A DNA stretch of 42,666 bases from 2-01-FULL-49-10 sp041652335 (GCA_041652335.1 JBAZHL010000002.1:1-42666); one strand, 5' to 3'; counted from the stretch's first letter, positions 31,199 through 40,054 are shown. Made by a program: numbers and translations. Notes: generated by a model not told the origin, from the sequence alone.

Positions 31199-31744
31199 AT
31201 GGCTAAAAGCTTAGTCCAATCTAAATCCAAATTACCCGAGGTTCACCCCGGGGATATCGTTCGGGTTCACCAGAAGATCAAAGAGGGTGACAAAGAGCGG
31301 GTCCAGGTGTTTGAGGGTATTGTAATTAAAACGCATGGGCACGTTGGCCCCAATGCCAGCTTTACGGTTAGAAAGATCGCCTCTGGCGTGGGGGTAGAGC
31401 GGATCTATTTGTTACAGTCGCCCAATATCGTAAAGATCGAATTTAAAAAGGGTTCAGAGGTTCGTCGTTCCAAGTTGTACTACCTTCGCGATCTGTCAGG
31501 GAAGGCTCTTAAAATGAAGGATAAAAAGATCGATCGGGATGTGTGGGAGTTAGTGGCCGCCACCGATGAAGAGCAGGCTCCTACCGAAGAGGAGTTAGCT
31601 GAGGCGGTTGAGGCGGCTAAAGAGCAAGAGGCTGCCGTTACCCCGGCTTCCGAGGAGCCTTCGACCACGCCCGCCGCTGATGATACAGTAGAGGCGGAGG
31701 TGCCGACTGATGAGTCCGATAAGACGGAAGAAAACCCAGCCTAA
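31199..31744 (+). CDS. rplS: Ribosomal protein bL19 with acidic C-terminal extension
   Basis: 181 residues. The first 115 or so form the bL19 fold: VHPGDIVRVHQKIKEGDKERVQVFEGIVI, then FTVRKIASGVGVERIYLLQSPNIVKIEF and RRSKLYYLRDLSGKALKMK. Standard bL19 ends here at the 30S-50S bridge. The last 65 or so residues are Glu/Ala/Thr/Pro rich (EEELAEAVEAAKEQEAA...), strongly acidic and probably disordered, which is unusual for an RNA-binding ribosomal protein. The last 35 nt of the gene also encode the start of RNase HII in another frame, so the tail is constrained by two proteins. Confidence 0.95.
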   Translation: MAKSLVQSKSKLPEVHPGDIVRVHQKIKEGDKERVQVFEGIVIKTHGHVGPNASFTVRKIASGVGVERIYLLQSPNIVKIEFKKGSEVRRSKLYYLRDLSGKALKMKDKKIDRDVWELVAATDEEQAPTEEELAEAVEAAKEQEAAVTPASEEPSTTPAADDTVEAEVPTDESDKTEENPA

Positions 31745-32369
31745 CTTTAAGTTTGAACGGGAGCTGAGATCCCAAGGTCATTTGTTGGTAGCGGGGGTAG
31801 ATGAAGCGGGGAGAGGAGCTTGGGCTGGACCAGTAGTTGCAGCAGCAGTAGTGCTGCCTTTTTTAAATCGATCGTACGGCATTAACGATTCAAAACTACT
31901 AACTCCGCTACAACGGGAGAAGGTGCTGTTAAAGGTTTATCAGTTAGCGATCGATATTGGTATTGGGATAGTTGAGAATCACGAATTAGATGAGATGGGC
32001 GTGGGGCAAGCCACCTACTTGGCTATGCGACGAGCGGTAGCCAACCTATCACTTACGCCAGAGTTCATCTTGGTTGATGGTTTCCGAGTTGGTTTTTCGG
32101 GGGCGCCGTCGATGGGAATTATTGATGGAGACCAGAAATCGTTATCGATTGCGGCGGCTTCGATTGTAGCCAAGGTAGCGCGGGATCGAATGATGGATGA
32201 GATCGATCAGATCGTTCCGGGCTATGGCTTGTCTGTGCATAAAGGCTACGGCACCGCTTTTCATCAAATTAAACTGCGAGAGCTGGGCGTATCAGACTGG
32301 CACCGCCGAAGTTTCCGTCCAGTTAAAACGGCAGTTTCGACCACGGCTAATCTGCAGTTATCGCAGTGA
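31710..32369 (+). CDS. rnhB: Ribonuclease HII
   Basis: 219 residues. The catalytic signature is VAGVDEAGRGAWAGPVVAAAVVL with Asp31 and Glu32, then NDSKLLT, FILVDGF with the third acidic residue, and IIDGDQKSLSIAAASIVAKVARD with another Asp. It removes ribonucleotides from DNA and RNA primers. The ATG at 31710 lies 35 nt inside rplS in another frame; no later start exists before the catalytic DEAGRG motif. Its TGA stop is shared with the yraN start as GTGA. A run of 30 or so basic and polar residues precedes the enzyme core. Confidence 0.95.
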   Translation: MSPIRRKKTQPNFKFERELRSQGHLLVAGVDEAGRGAWAGPVVAAAVVLPFLNRSYGINDSKLLTPLQREKVLLKVYQLAIDIGIGIVENHELDEMGVGQATYLAMRRAVANLSLTPEFILVDGFRVGFSGAPSMGIIDGDQKSLSIAAASIVAKVARDRMMDEIDQIVPGYGLSVHKGYGTAFHQIKLRELGVSDWHRRSFRPVKTAVSTTANLQLSQ

Positions 32370-32719
32370 AGGGATATACCTTAGGCCAGGCCGGCGAGGC
32401 GGTGGCCAGCAAGTTGCTGGTTATCTTGGGATTTGATGTGTTGGAGCGTAACTTTACTTGCCCATTGGGTGAGGTCGACATTATCGCTCAACATCAGAAG
32501 GTCAGATATTTTATTGAGGTTAAGACGCGCTCGGGGGTGGCGTTTGGCCAACCCGGGGAAGCGGTTAACCCCAATAAACAACAGCGTCTGAGACGATTAG
32601 CCAGCTACTATATAGTAGCCAATCGCTACCCGGGTCCGGTGGACTTTGGGGTGGTCGAGGTGATCTATAGCGCTACCAGTCGCCGTTACCAAGCTATCTT
32701 CTTGGATCATGCCTTTTAA
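32366..32719 (+). CDS. yraN: YraN/UPF0102-family nuclease-like protein
   Basis: 117 residues, normal size. It begins at GTG 32366, overlapping the rnhB stop as GTGA. The family pattern is GQAGEAVASKLLVILGFDVLERNFTCPLGEVDIIAQ, then VRYFIEVKTRSG, the Asp, Glu and Lys arrangement of a restriction-endonuclease-like fold, with the usual NPNKQQRLRRLASYY helix. The family is widely kept next to rnhB in bacteria. Its biological role is not well established; Holliday-junction or DNA processing is usually suggested. Confidence 0.9.
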   Translation: MKGYTLGQAGEAVASKLLVILGFDVLERNFTCPLGEVDIIAQHQKVRYFIEVKTRSGVAFGQPGEAVNPNKQQRLRRLASYYIVANRYPGPVDFGVVEVIYSATSRRYQAIFLDHAF

Positions 32720-32728
32720 CCTCTGTAT

Positions 32729-32756
32729 TTGACTTTCCCCCGAGATATGATAAATT
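32729..32756 (+). promoter_or_regulatory. Promoter of the nusA-clpC operon
   Basis: TTGACT (32729-32734), 16-nt spacer, TGA-TAAATT extended -10 (TG at 32748-32749, hexamer 32751-32756). It overlaps no coding sequence, and transcription would start near 32763, upstream of the hairpin at 32771-32793. Confidence 0.55.
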
Positions 32757-32770
32757 GACTTTGTTGGATG

Positions 32771-32793
32771 AAGTGGGTGCAGCCCACTTTTTT
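32771..32793 (+). terminator. Terminator-like hairpin in the nusA leader (possible attenuator)
   Basis: Seven pairs AAGTGGG/CCCACTT with a TGCAG loop, followed by six T at 32788-32793. It lies between the promoter and the nusA Shine-Dalgarno (AAAGGAG at 32801-32807), so it would interrupt nusA transcription unless read through. It could instead simply terminate the upstream yraN transcript. Confidence 0.7.
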
Positions 32794-32811
32794 AAGAGCT
32801 AAAGGAGTACC

Positions 32812-33963
32812 ATGGATTCATCCCAATTTATGTCTGCGATCAATCAGATTGCTGAAGAAAAGGGCATCCCCAAAGAGGTGGTGTTAGAGACGGTCGAAGC
32901 TGCCTTAGCGGCTGCTTACCGTAAGGATTTTGGACAGAAAGAACAGACGATCGTGGCCAAGATCGATCCGGAAACCGAAAAGACTCGGATCTTTGTGGTA
33001 CATAAAATCGTCGAGACCGTGGAGGATCCAATGAAGGAGATCTCCCTTAAAGATGCAAAAAAGATCGATAAAAAAGCTGAATTAGAAGGCGAGATTAAGG
33101 AAGAGGTTTTCCCGCCAGCAGAGTATGGCCGAGTGGCCGCTCAAACTGCTAAGCAGGTGATCTTGCAACGGTTGCGAGAAGCTGAGCGCGACATTATCTT
33201 TAACGAATATCAGTCAAAGGTTGGCCAGTTAGTTCAGGGTGTAGTTCAACGGATCGAGGGCGATGTGGTAATGATCGACATCGGTAAAACCTCCGGCATT
33301 CTTTTCCCGTCTGAGCAGTCTCGAGCCGATCGCTACTACGTTGGCCAACGCTTTAAAGTCTATGTGGTTGAAGTTCAATCCGGCGGACGCGACCCGCAGG
33401 TAGTGGTCTCCCGCGCGCACCCGGATATGATCAAGCGGTTGTTCGAAATGGAGGTGCCAGAGATCACTGCTGGTACGGTAGAGATCAAGGGTATCGCCCG
33501 AGAGGCTGGGGTCAGATCTAAGGTAGCGGTGTTATCACACCAAGAGGCGATCGATCCAGTGGGGTCGTTAGTAGGTCGGCGCGGGGTACGGGTTCAGGCA
33601 GTGATGGCTGAGATCGGTGAAGAGAAAATCGATATTGTATTGTGGGACGCCGATGCTAAGCAGTTTATTACTAACGCGCTGGCTCCGGCTAAGATCGATG
33701 AGGTAGAGCTCCACGAATCAGCAAAAACCGCTAAAATTAAAGTGCCCAGTGATCAGCTGTCATTGGCGATCGGTAAGGCTGGCCAGAACGTCAGATTGGC
33801 GAGTAAGTTAACCGGTTGGCAGATCGAGGTTGATAAAGAAGGGATGCCATTGCCGGGGGCAGCCGCAGAAGTGACGGCGGAACCAACCGAGGAAGTGGTA
33901 ACGGAAGAAGATGGGGAAGCCGCTCCTCCGCCAGAAACGAGTGAAGAACCAACTCAATCTTAA
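32812..33963 (+). CDS. nusA: Transcription termination/antitermination factor NusA
   Basis: 383 residues. Order: N-terminal RNAP-binding domain (about 1-130, QFMSAINQIAEEKGIPKEVVLETVEAALAAAYRKDF), S1 domain (about 137-200, GQLVQGVVQRIEGDVVMIDIGKTSGILF), KH1 (about 205-285) and KH2 (about 290-350, LSLAIGKAGQNVRLASKLTGW). The final 35 residues are acidic. No C-terminal acidic repeat domains of the proteobacterial type are present. NusA binds RNA polymerase and controls pausing and termination. It sits 5 nt before clpC. A terminator-like hairpin in its leader may be involved in its control. Confidence 0.97.
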   Translation: MDSSQFMSAINQIAEEKGIPKEVVLETVEAALAAAYRKDFGQKEQTIVAKIDPETEKTRIFVVHKIVETVEDPMKEISLKDAKKIDKKAELEGEIKEEVFPPAEYGRVAAQTAKQVILQRLREAERDIIFNEYQSKVGQLVQGVVQRIEGDVVMIDIGKTSGILFPSEQSRADRYYVGQRFKVYVVEVQSGGRDPQVVVSRAHPDMIKRLFEMEVPEITAGTVEIKGIAREAGVRSKVAVLSHQEAIDPVGSLVGRRGVRVQAVMAEIGEEKIDIVLWDADAKQFITNALAPAKIDEVELHESAKTAKIKVPSDQLSLAIGKAGQNVRLASKLTGWQIEVDKEGMPLPGAAAEVTAEPTEEVVTEEDGEAAPPPETSEEPTQS

Positions 33964-33968
33964 GCTCG

Positions 33969-36449
33969 ATGGACGGATACAACTATTTAGACAAGTTCAC
34001 CACTAACGCAAAAAAGGTACTCACCAATGCCCAAAAAGTGGCGCGAGATTTAAGCGCGGCTCATTTAGGTACTGAGCACCTATTGTTAGCGATGTTAAAT
34101 GTTCGGGGCGGTTCTGCCTACGAGATTTTGCATAGTTTTGGAGTAAGTGCAGAACGAGCCAATATGATCATCGGCTTAGCTCAGCAGAGCTCTGGCAATA
34201 AGATCGGCTTGACTCCCGGTGCGCGAAGATTGGTGGAGACAGCAGTGCTAATGGCAGCCCAACACGGCAGCTACTACATCGGTACGGAGCATCTGTTGAT
34301 GGCGATGGTGCAAGACAAAAACAGTGAGGCCTATCGTTTGCTCAGAGAGCTGGGGGCGGATCTCACTGAAATCTCCAAACTATCCTTAGAAACTATTCGG
34401 GCCTCTGCTTCCGAAATGGCTGGGGCGGGGGTAGCTAAAGCGGGCGGTAAGGCCAAGTCGGGCAAGCAATCTGATACCCCGATCTTAGATACCTATAGTA
34501 TCGATCTGACCATTATGGCTAAAGAGGGGAAGATCGATCCGATCGTCGGGCGGGATAATGAGATCAAGCGAGTGATCCAAATTCTTAATCGGCGGACTAA
34601 AAATAATCCGGTATTGATCGGCGACCCCGGCATTGGTAAGACGGCGATAGTGGAGGGTCTGGCTATCAAGGTGGTTAACCACGAAGTGCCGGAGAATCTG
34701 GCCAACAAAAGATTAATGGTGTTAAATCCTTCGGCGATGGTAGCGGGCACTAAGTACCGCGGAGAGTTTGAGGAACGAATTAATCAGATCGTCGACGAAG
34801 TGCGTAAGACCAAAGACGTAATTTTGTTTGTTGATGAATTGCATACTTTAGTAGGGGCGGGTAGTGCCGAGGGCAGCTTGGACGCCGCCAATATTTTAAA
34901 GCCGGCGTTGGCGCGGGGTGAGCTTCAGTTGATCGGTGCCACTACCACCGATGAATATAGAAAGCATATTGAGAAAGACCCGGCCTTAGAGCGACGTTTC
35001 CAGCCGATCTTAGTTAAAGAGCCGACGCCTCAAGAGACGGTTGGTATCTTGATGGGGATCAAAGAAAAATACGAGGAGCACCACAAAGTAACTATCCCGG
35101 CCGAAGCCATTGACGCGGCGGTGGGGCTATCGGTTCGCTACATTAATGATCGTTATCTACCAGACAAAGCGATCGATCTGATCGATGAGGCAGCTTCGGC
35201 AGTTCGGATCGCGGCTGGGTTAGCCCATCCCAAAACGGCGGGGGAACGAGCCGAGTTAGAACAGATAGTTAAAGATAAAGAAACGGCGGTTGAGCAACAA
35301 GACTACGAGAAGGCAGCAAAACTTCGGGCATCCGAGCTACGATTGCAAAAGAAGATCGATGCCGCCCAAAAAGAGAAGGCAGATGATAACAAAGATACCT
35401 GGCCTAAGGTAACCGGAGAGGAGATCGCCAAAGTAGTTTCACTCTGGACTAATATCCCGGTGGGAGAGTTGGCGAGCGAGGAGATTAAAAACCTGAGCGA
35501 TTTAGAAAGCGCCTTAAAGGGTCGGATTATTGGCCAAGATGAAGCGGTGACAGCGGTTGCCTCGGCTATTCGTAGGTCACGGGTCCAGATCGGTAATCCT
35601 AATCGGCCGATGGGATCGTTTATGTTTTTGGGTCCGACGGGAGTAGGTAAAACTGAGCTGGCCAAGGTCTTAGCCGAAGAGGTGTTCCAGGATAAAGAAG
35701 CGCTGATTCGGATCGATATGAGCGAATTTATGGAGAAACATAATGTAGCCAGATTGGTTGGGGCGCCGGCCGGTTATGTTGGCTACGAGGAGGGCGGGAA
35801 ACTGACTGAGGCGATTCGGCGTAAGCCCTACTCGGTGGTTTTGTTGGATGAGATCGAAAAGGCTCACCCCGATGTAATGAATATTTTGTTGCAGATATTA
35901 GAAGATGGATTTTTGACTGATGCCAAGGGGCGCCGAGTTAGTTTCCGTAATACGGCTATTATCTTAACCTCTAATGTCGGTACTGGCCTGTTAAATCGTC
36001 AGGCTGCCATTGGCTTTAGGGAAGAGAACGCGGCAGCCAGCCAGAGCGATTATGAAAGGTTGCAAGGCCAGGTAATGGACGAGTTAAAAAAGACCTTCCG
36101 GCCGGAACTCCTGAACCGCATTGATAAGATCGTGGTATTTCATCCTTTGAATCAAAAGGATATCCGAAGGATAGTTGACCTGCAGATCCAGCAATTAGCT
36201 GAGCGATTAGAAAAACAAAGAATTGGGTTAGAGGTCAGCGGCCCGGCCAGAGATCTAATCGCCGCGCAAGGTTTTGACCCAGAGAGCGGGGCGCGGCCGG
36301 TTCGGCGAGTAATTCAAAATTTGATTGAGGATCAGTTAGCTGAGGCGATTCTCAGGGGTGAATTTAGCAAGGGTGCCAAGGTTCAGGTGGATAAGCGGGG
36401 TAGCAAATTGGTGTTATCCGGGGGTAAAATTAAGGTTGCCCACAGGTAG
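33969..36449 (+). CDS. clpC: ClpC-type AAA+ unfoldase
   Basis: 826 residues. Two Clp N repeats (about 5-140), first AAA+ module with GDPGIGKT (218-225) and Walker B VILFVDELHTL, the middle domain with UVR-like motif (QQDYEKAAKLRASELRLQKKI, about 442-462), second AAA+ module with GPTGVGKT (555-562) and VVLLDEIEKAHPDV, and a C-terminal D2-small domain. ClpC partners with ClpP to degrade proteins; no clpP lies in the window. Length and middle domain fit ClpC rather than ClpB, whose long coiled coil is absent. It follows nusA by 5 nt. Confidence 0.95.
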   Translation: MDGYNYLDKFTTNAKKVLTNAQKVARDLSAAHLGTEHLLLAMLNVRGGSAYEILHSFGVSAERANMIIGLAQQSSGNKIGLTPGARRLVETAVLMAAQHGSYYIGTEHLLMAMVQDKNSEAYRLLRELGADLTEISKLSLETIRASASEMAGAGVAKAGGKAKSGKQSDTPILDTYSIDLTIMAKEGKIDPIVGRDNEIKRVIQILNRRTKNNPVLIGDPGIGKTAIVEGLAIKVVNHEVPENLANKRLMVLNPSAMVAGTKYRGEFEERINQIVDEVRKTKDVILFVDELHTLVGAGSAEGSLDAANILKPALARGELQLIGATTTDEYRKHIEKDPALERRFQPILVKEPTPQETVGILMGIKEKYEEHHKVTIPAEAIDAAVGLSVRYINDRYLPDKAIDLIDEAASAVRIAAGLAHPKTAGERAELEQIVKDKETAVEQQDYEKAAKLRASELRLQKKIDAAQKEKADDNKDTWPKVTGEEIAKVVSLWTNIPVGELASEEIKNLSDLESALKGRIIGQDEAVTAVASAIRRSRVQIGNPNRPMGSFMFLGPTGVGKTELAKVLAEEVFQDKEALIRIDMSEFMEKHNVARLVGAPAGYVGYEEGGKLTEAIRRKPYSVVLLDEIEKAHPDVMNILLQILEDGFLTDAKGRRVSFRNTAIILTSNVGTGLLNRQAAIGFREENAAASQSDYERLQGQVMDELKKTFRPELLNRIDKIVVFHPLNQKDIRRIVDLQIQQLAERLEKQRIGLEVSGPARDLIAAQGFDPESGARPVRRVIQNLIEDQLAEAILRGEFSKGAKVQVDKRGSKLVLSGGKIKVAHR

Positions 36450-36460
36450 TTCTTCGACAA

Positions 36461-37462
36461 TTGGGGCGTAGGGATTTATCTAATTATTTTTATCTAATGT
36501 TGTTTTCTCAAGTATTCGGTATTATTGTTTTGCTATTGGTGGTGACCTATTTCTTGTTTGCGAGAAAGTCGCTCGAGATCAAGGCCGCCGATTTTGTGAT
36601 CGCTACTTTAGGGGTGGTGGTGGGGCTGTCGATCGGCGCATTGATCTCGGTTCCGCTCAGTCGGATCGAAGGGCCGTTTGGCCAATGGCTGCCTATATTG
36701 GTCAATGTGTTTAGCGTAGCGATCATTACCACCTATGCCTATAACCAGAGGGTAACCATTACCAAATCGGTTGGCCGGTTTTTTGACACCTTAGTTAATG
36801 CCACTGTCAGGCGTGAACTAACCCCTGCCCACGACGGAACAGATGTGATCTTAGATACCTCGGTGATCATCGATGGAAGAATCTTAGAGGTGGTGCGCAC
36901 TGGGTTTTTGAGCGCTCGTCTGATTTTACCAAAGTTTGTTTTAGAAGAATTGCAGGGTATTGCCGATTCGGCGGACGATCTCAGGCGGAGTCGTGGTCGG
37001 CGCGGATTGGATATACTAAGCGAGCTTAAAAAAGATAAGAATATTGTTATCAAGGTGATTGATGAAGACTTTCCTTCTGAGGTAGAGGTGGACGCCAAGA
37101 TCCTTAAGTTAGCCCGGAAGCTAAAGGCTCGATTGATGACGGTAGACTATAATCTCAATCGGGTTGCTCAAATCCAAAATGTCACGGTGCTTAATATCAA
37201 CGAGCTAAATAACGCTCTGCGGCCAGTGGTGTTGCCAGGTGAAAAATTGCATATCAAGTTAGTCCAAGAGGGTAAGGACAGAACTCAGGGCGTGGGATAT
37301 TTAGACGATGGCACAATGGTGGTGGTTGAAGGGGGGAGCCGTCTGATCGGCAAAGAGGTGGATGTCACGGTTACCAGAGTGTTTCAGACGATCGCTGGCA
37401 AGATGATCTTTGCGGTGCCAGAGGGGGAGAGGGAGCGCTACGCTGTAGGCAGCCGTCGTTAA
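36461..37462 (+). CDS. PIN/TRAM-domain membrane protein (YacL-like)
   Basis: 333 residues from TTG 36461, or 321 from ATG 36497; neither has a clear Shine-Dalgarno. Hydrophobic segments at about 12-32, 43-62 and 75-92 anchor it, followed by a PIN nuclease domain (about 124-250: DVILDTSVIIDGRILEVVRTGFL, KFVLEELQGIADSADDLRRSRGRRGLD, LMTVDYNLNRVA) with the usual acidic residues, then a TRAM domain (about 255-320, GEKLHIKLVQEGKDRTQGVGYLDDGTMVVVEGG). This is the YacL-type architecture. An RNase role is likely from the family but unproven. It lies 11 nt after clpC. Confidence 0.88.
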   Translation: MGRRDLSNYFYLMLFSQVFGIIVLLLVVTYFLFARKSLEIKAADFVIATLGVVVGLSIGALISVPLSRIEGPFGQWLPILVNVFSVAIITTYAYNQRVTITKSVGRFFDTLVNATVRRELTPAHDGTDVILDTSVIIDGRILEVVRTGFLSARLILPKFVLEELQGIADSADDLRRSRGRRGLDILSELKKDKNIVIKVIDEDFPSEVEVDAKILKLARKLKARLMTVDYNLNRVAQIQNVTVLNINELNNALRPVVLPGEKLHIKLVQEGKDRTQGVGYLDDGTMVVVEGGSRLIGKEVDVTVTRVFQTIAGKMIFAVPEGERERYAVGSRR

Positions 37463-37482
37463 TATTGGCTGATATGTACATC

Positions 37483-37511
37483 TTGACTTCGGGGTGATTT
37501 TATGGTATAAT
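37483..37511 (+). promoter_or_regulatory. Very strong promoter of the surface-protein gene
   Basis: TTGACT (37483-37488), 17-nt spacer, TGG-TATAAT (hexamer 37506-37511, TG at 37503-37504). Start expected near 37518. This is the best-matching promoter in the window and implies high expression of the gene at 37548. Confidence 0.88.
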
Positions 37512-37547
37512 TAAAAAACATCAAAATCGGTTAACTGTATCCGGTAG

Positions 37548-38885
37548 ATGGGAAAACAAATACAAAAATTTATCTGGAAGTTACTTGAGCGTGAGCTAAT
37601 GACGGTGTTGGCTGTCTCTTTTATTGGCTTGACGGTCTTATTTACTCAGGCGGCCACTACCAATCTTTCTTTTACTATTACCCCTGCCGGTGGTAACACC
37701 GTTACAGTCACTGCTCCTAATGGCGGAGAGAGCTGGACGATCGGGGAAACCAAAACCATCACTTGGACCAGCACGGGATCGGTTTCGGACGTTAGAATTG
37801 AGTTACAGCGATCAACTGGCGGTAGTTGGGAAGAGTTGATTGCCTCCACTACCGATGACGGTAGCTACCCGTGGGTAGTAACCGGATCGGCTACCACTGA
37901 AGCGATCGTTAGAATTAGCGAGGTTGGTGCTCCTACGGTTACTGATAGCAGCAACGCGGTCTTCTCGATAGTGGCTGCGGCGGTTAGTGGCGGTGGCGGT
38001 GGTTTTCAAGTAGAACCGGCACCCTATCAACCAGTTATCGATTCAGTTACCCCTCGTTCGTTCGGCAACTATGTGGCTACAGAGATAGTTCTGCGGGGTG
38101 TTAATTTTAGCGATGGAGCAACGGTGAGGTTGGGCGATCACCCGCTATCCACTCGATATATCTCCAGCACTGAGGTAAGGGTAACGGTACCGATCAACTT
38201 CCCGACTGGATCCTACACGATATATCTGACCAATCTTAGTGGGTATCAGAGCATGTATGGATTACCAGTAGCGGTGTATAAATTAACCGTGGCGCCACCC
38301 AGCACTGGCGGAGTTAATGAGATCTATTTAGCCAAATGGGTACGACAGTCTACTACCAGATTAACTCTCCAGCCGAGTGAAGAGGCGACGGTATGGGTGG
38401 AGTTCAAAAACATCGGGAATATGCCCTGGATGGCCACCGGTGATCACCCGGTTAGACTGGGTGTGACTAACCCCCAGGATCACATCAGCGTGCTTCGGGG
38501 GAGCAACTGGGTAGTGGATAATCGTCCGGCTGTGATGCAGGGAATGAACAACGCCGATCCGCAGGTAGTTAATCCTGGTGAAACGGCGAGGTTTACTTTT
38601 ACGCTCAAAGCGCCCACCAGAGCTGGTCGATACAAAGAATCATTCTTGACGGTAGTGGAATACAAAACCTGGATGAAAAGCAAGGTGGCGGTGTTTAACC
38701 TAAATGTAGTAGTCAAAAAAATAACCACCCGACCAACACTACCCAGCACTGGTGGGGAAGTTGGTGAGACACCGAGCCAGTCGGTTCTGTTTCTCGATGG
38801 TACTGAAAAATTATTTAGCCAAATTGCCCGCGGAGCCAGCGATCTGTGGGGAGTTATTACCAAATTGTTTGGCTGTTGGCGTTAA
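37548..38885 (+). CDS. Anchored multidomain surface protein (Kre9-like, TIG, NBR1-Ig)
   Basis: 445 residues. An N-terminal signal/anchor (about 17-36, MTVLAVSFIGLTVLFTQAA) precedes three all-beta modules. The first (about 55-145) is Kre9/KNH-like (VTAPNGGESWTIGETKTITWTSTG, DDGSYPWVVTG). The second is an IPT/TIG domain (about 163-250: PVIDSVTPRSFG.....IVLRGVNFSDGATVRLGD). The third (about 260-395) is an NBR1-type Ig-like repeat (LAKWVRQSTTRLTLQPSEEATVWVEFKNIGNMPWMATGDHPVRLG) like those of the SpoIID protein at 13977. No catalytic motif is visible. It is probably an adhesion or surface-layer protein. Its start is close to a near-perfect promoter. Its 3' end overlaps ychF by 4 nt convergently. 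Confidence 0.85.
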   Translation: MGKQIQKFIWKLLERELMTVLAVSFIGLTVLFTQAATTNLSFTITPAGGNTVTVTAPNGGESWTIGETKTITWTSTGSVSDVRIELQRSTGGSWEELIASTTDDGSYPWVVTGSATTEAIVRISEVGAPTVTDSSNAVFSIVAAAVSGGGGGFQVEPAPYQPVIDSVTPRSFGNYVATEIVLRGVNFSDGATVRLGDHPLSTRYISSTEVRVTVPINFPTGSYTIYLTNLSGYQSMYGLPVAVYKLTVAPPSTGGVNEIYLAKWVRQSTTRLTLQPSEEATVWVEFKNIGNMPWMATGDHPVRLGVTNPQDHISVLRGSNWVVDNRPAVMQGMNNADPQVVNPGETARFTFTLKAPTRAGRYKESFLTVVEYKTWMKSKVAVFNLNVVVKKITTRPTLPSTGGEVGETPSQSVLFLDGTEKLFSQIARGASDLWGVITKLFGCWR

Positions 38886-39973
38886 ACGTTGAACTTAAAG
38901 TAAGTAACGTCGCCATCCTGCATCACGTATTCTTTGCCCTCTTGTCTAACCAAGCCTAATTCGGAGGCGTGCTTCATAGAGCCAGCCGAAATCAGATCAT
39001 GATAGCCAACGATCTCGGCACGGATGAATCCGCGTTCAAAGTCTGTGTGAATTACTCCGGCAGCCTGGGGGGCTTTGGTCCCGGTTTTAATAGTCCAGGC
39101 CCTCGTCTCGTCCGGTCCGGTGGTGAGGAAGGTGATCAGATCTAATAATTTATAGCCCGCTTTGATCACTTTGTTTAGACCCGGTTCGTCTAACCCCAGC
39201 TCGGTTAGATATTCGGCTTGCTCAGTAGGAGATAGCTCTGCCACCTCGGCCTCGATCTTAGCGTCGATAGCCACCAGGTTGGCTCCTTCGGCGTTGGCCA
39301 GTTCGCGAAGGGGGACCAGAGCCGATTCGTCCTTTAGCTGGGTAGCTTCCACATTGGCAACATAGAGGATGGGTTTGGCCGACATCAGCTGGAGTTCTTT
39401 TAGCCAAATTTTTTCCTCGTCGGTCGTAACGATATTGCGGGCCCCCACACCCTGCTCCAAATGTTGTTTAACCCGCGCGCAGAAGGCAGCTACGGGTTTT
39501 AGTTTAGGATTAGTCTTGGATTCTTTCTCCATTTTTGGCACATGCTTTTCCATTGTCTGGAGATCGGCTAACATCAGCTCGGTGTTGATGGTCTCCACGT
39601 CATCTTTGGGTGAGATGGTTCCGCTAACGTGGATGACATTGGGGTCGGGGAATAATCGTACTACCTCGATGATGGCGTCTACCTCACGGATGTGCGAAAG
39701 AAATTTATTACCCAGCCCTTGGCCTTCGTTGGCGCCCTTAACTAATCCAGCAATGTCGACAAACTGGATGGCGGTCGGCACAGTTTTGGCTGAACTCTCC
39801 ATCTTGGTCAAAACGTCCAACCGTTCGTCTGGTACGGGAACGACACCCACATTGGGTTCGATAGTACAGAACGGAAAATTGCTGGCGGCGGCCTGTGCTT
39901 TACCCAGTAGGGCGTTAAATAGGGTAGATTTTCCAACGTTGGGTAGGCCAACGATGCCGATAGATAGGGCCAT
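38882..39973 (-). CDS. ychF: YchF/Ola1-type GTPase or ATPase
   Basis: 363 residues, typical. G1 loop GIVGLPNVGKSTLFNALLGK (6-25), G2/G3 region FPFCTIEPNVG and FVDIAGLVKGANEGQGLGNKFL, and the TGS domain at the C-terminus (WTIKTGTKAPQAAGVIHTDFERGFIRAEIV). YchF/Ola1 proteins bind ribosomes and hydrolyse ATP rather than GTP in many cases. It is the last gene of the rpsF-ssb-rpsR-efp-ychF run on this strand but lies beyond a REP-like pair and an efp hairpin, so it may have its own start. It is convergent with the surface-protein gene. Confidence 0.96.
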   Translation of the reverse strand: MALSIGIVGLPNVGKSTLFNALLGKAQAAASNFPFCTIEPNVGVVPVPDERLDVLTKMESSAKTVPTAIQFVDIAGLVKGANEGQGLGNKFLSHIREVDAIIEVVRLFPDPNVIHVSGTISPKDDVETINTELMLADLQTMEKHVPKMEKESKTNPKLKPVAAFCARVKQHLEQGVGARNIVTTDEEKIWLKELQLMSAKPILYVANVEATQLKDESALVPLRELANAEGANLVAIDAKIEAEVAELSPTEQAEYLTELGLDEPGLNKVIKAGYKLLDLITFLTTGPDETRAWTIKTGTKAPQAAGVIHTDFERGFIRAEIVGYHDLISAGSMKHASELGLVRQEGKEYVMQDGDVTYFKFNV

Positions 39974-39981
39974 ATGCTTAG

Positions 39982-40054
39982 GTCATTCCCGCGAAGGCGG
40001 GAATCTATAAAATAAAAATATTTCTGTCTGGATTCCCGCCTTCGCGGGAATGAC
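39982..40054. repeat. Inverted REP-like pair
   Basis: A 24-nt sequence at 39982-40005 and its exact reverse complement at 40031-40054, separated by 25 A/T-rich nt. Each arm is itself a hairpin: ATTCCCGC with GCGGGAAT around a GAAG/CTTC loop. This core resembles widely dispersed REP elements in many bacteria, and the inverted pair resembles a BIME. It lies between efp and ychF, just upstream of ychF. Confidence 0.85.

Noticed and set aside
39369..40010. A 213-codon open frame on the plus strand opposite ychF
   Set aside because: It is antisense to a clear YchF GTPase, is Ser/Thr/Leu rich without domain pattern, and runs into the REP pair.
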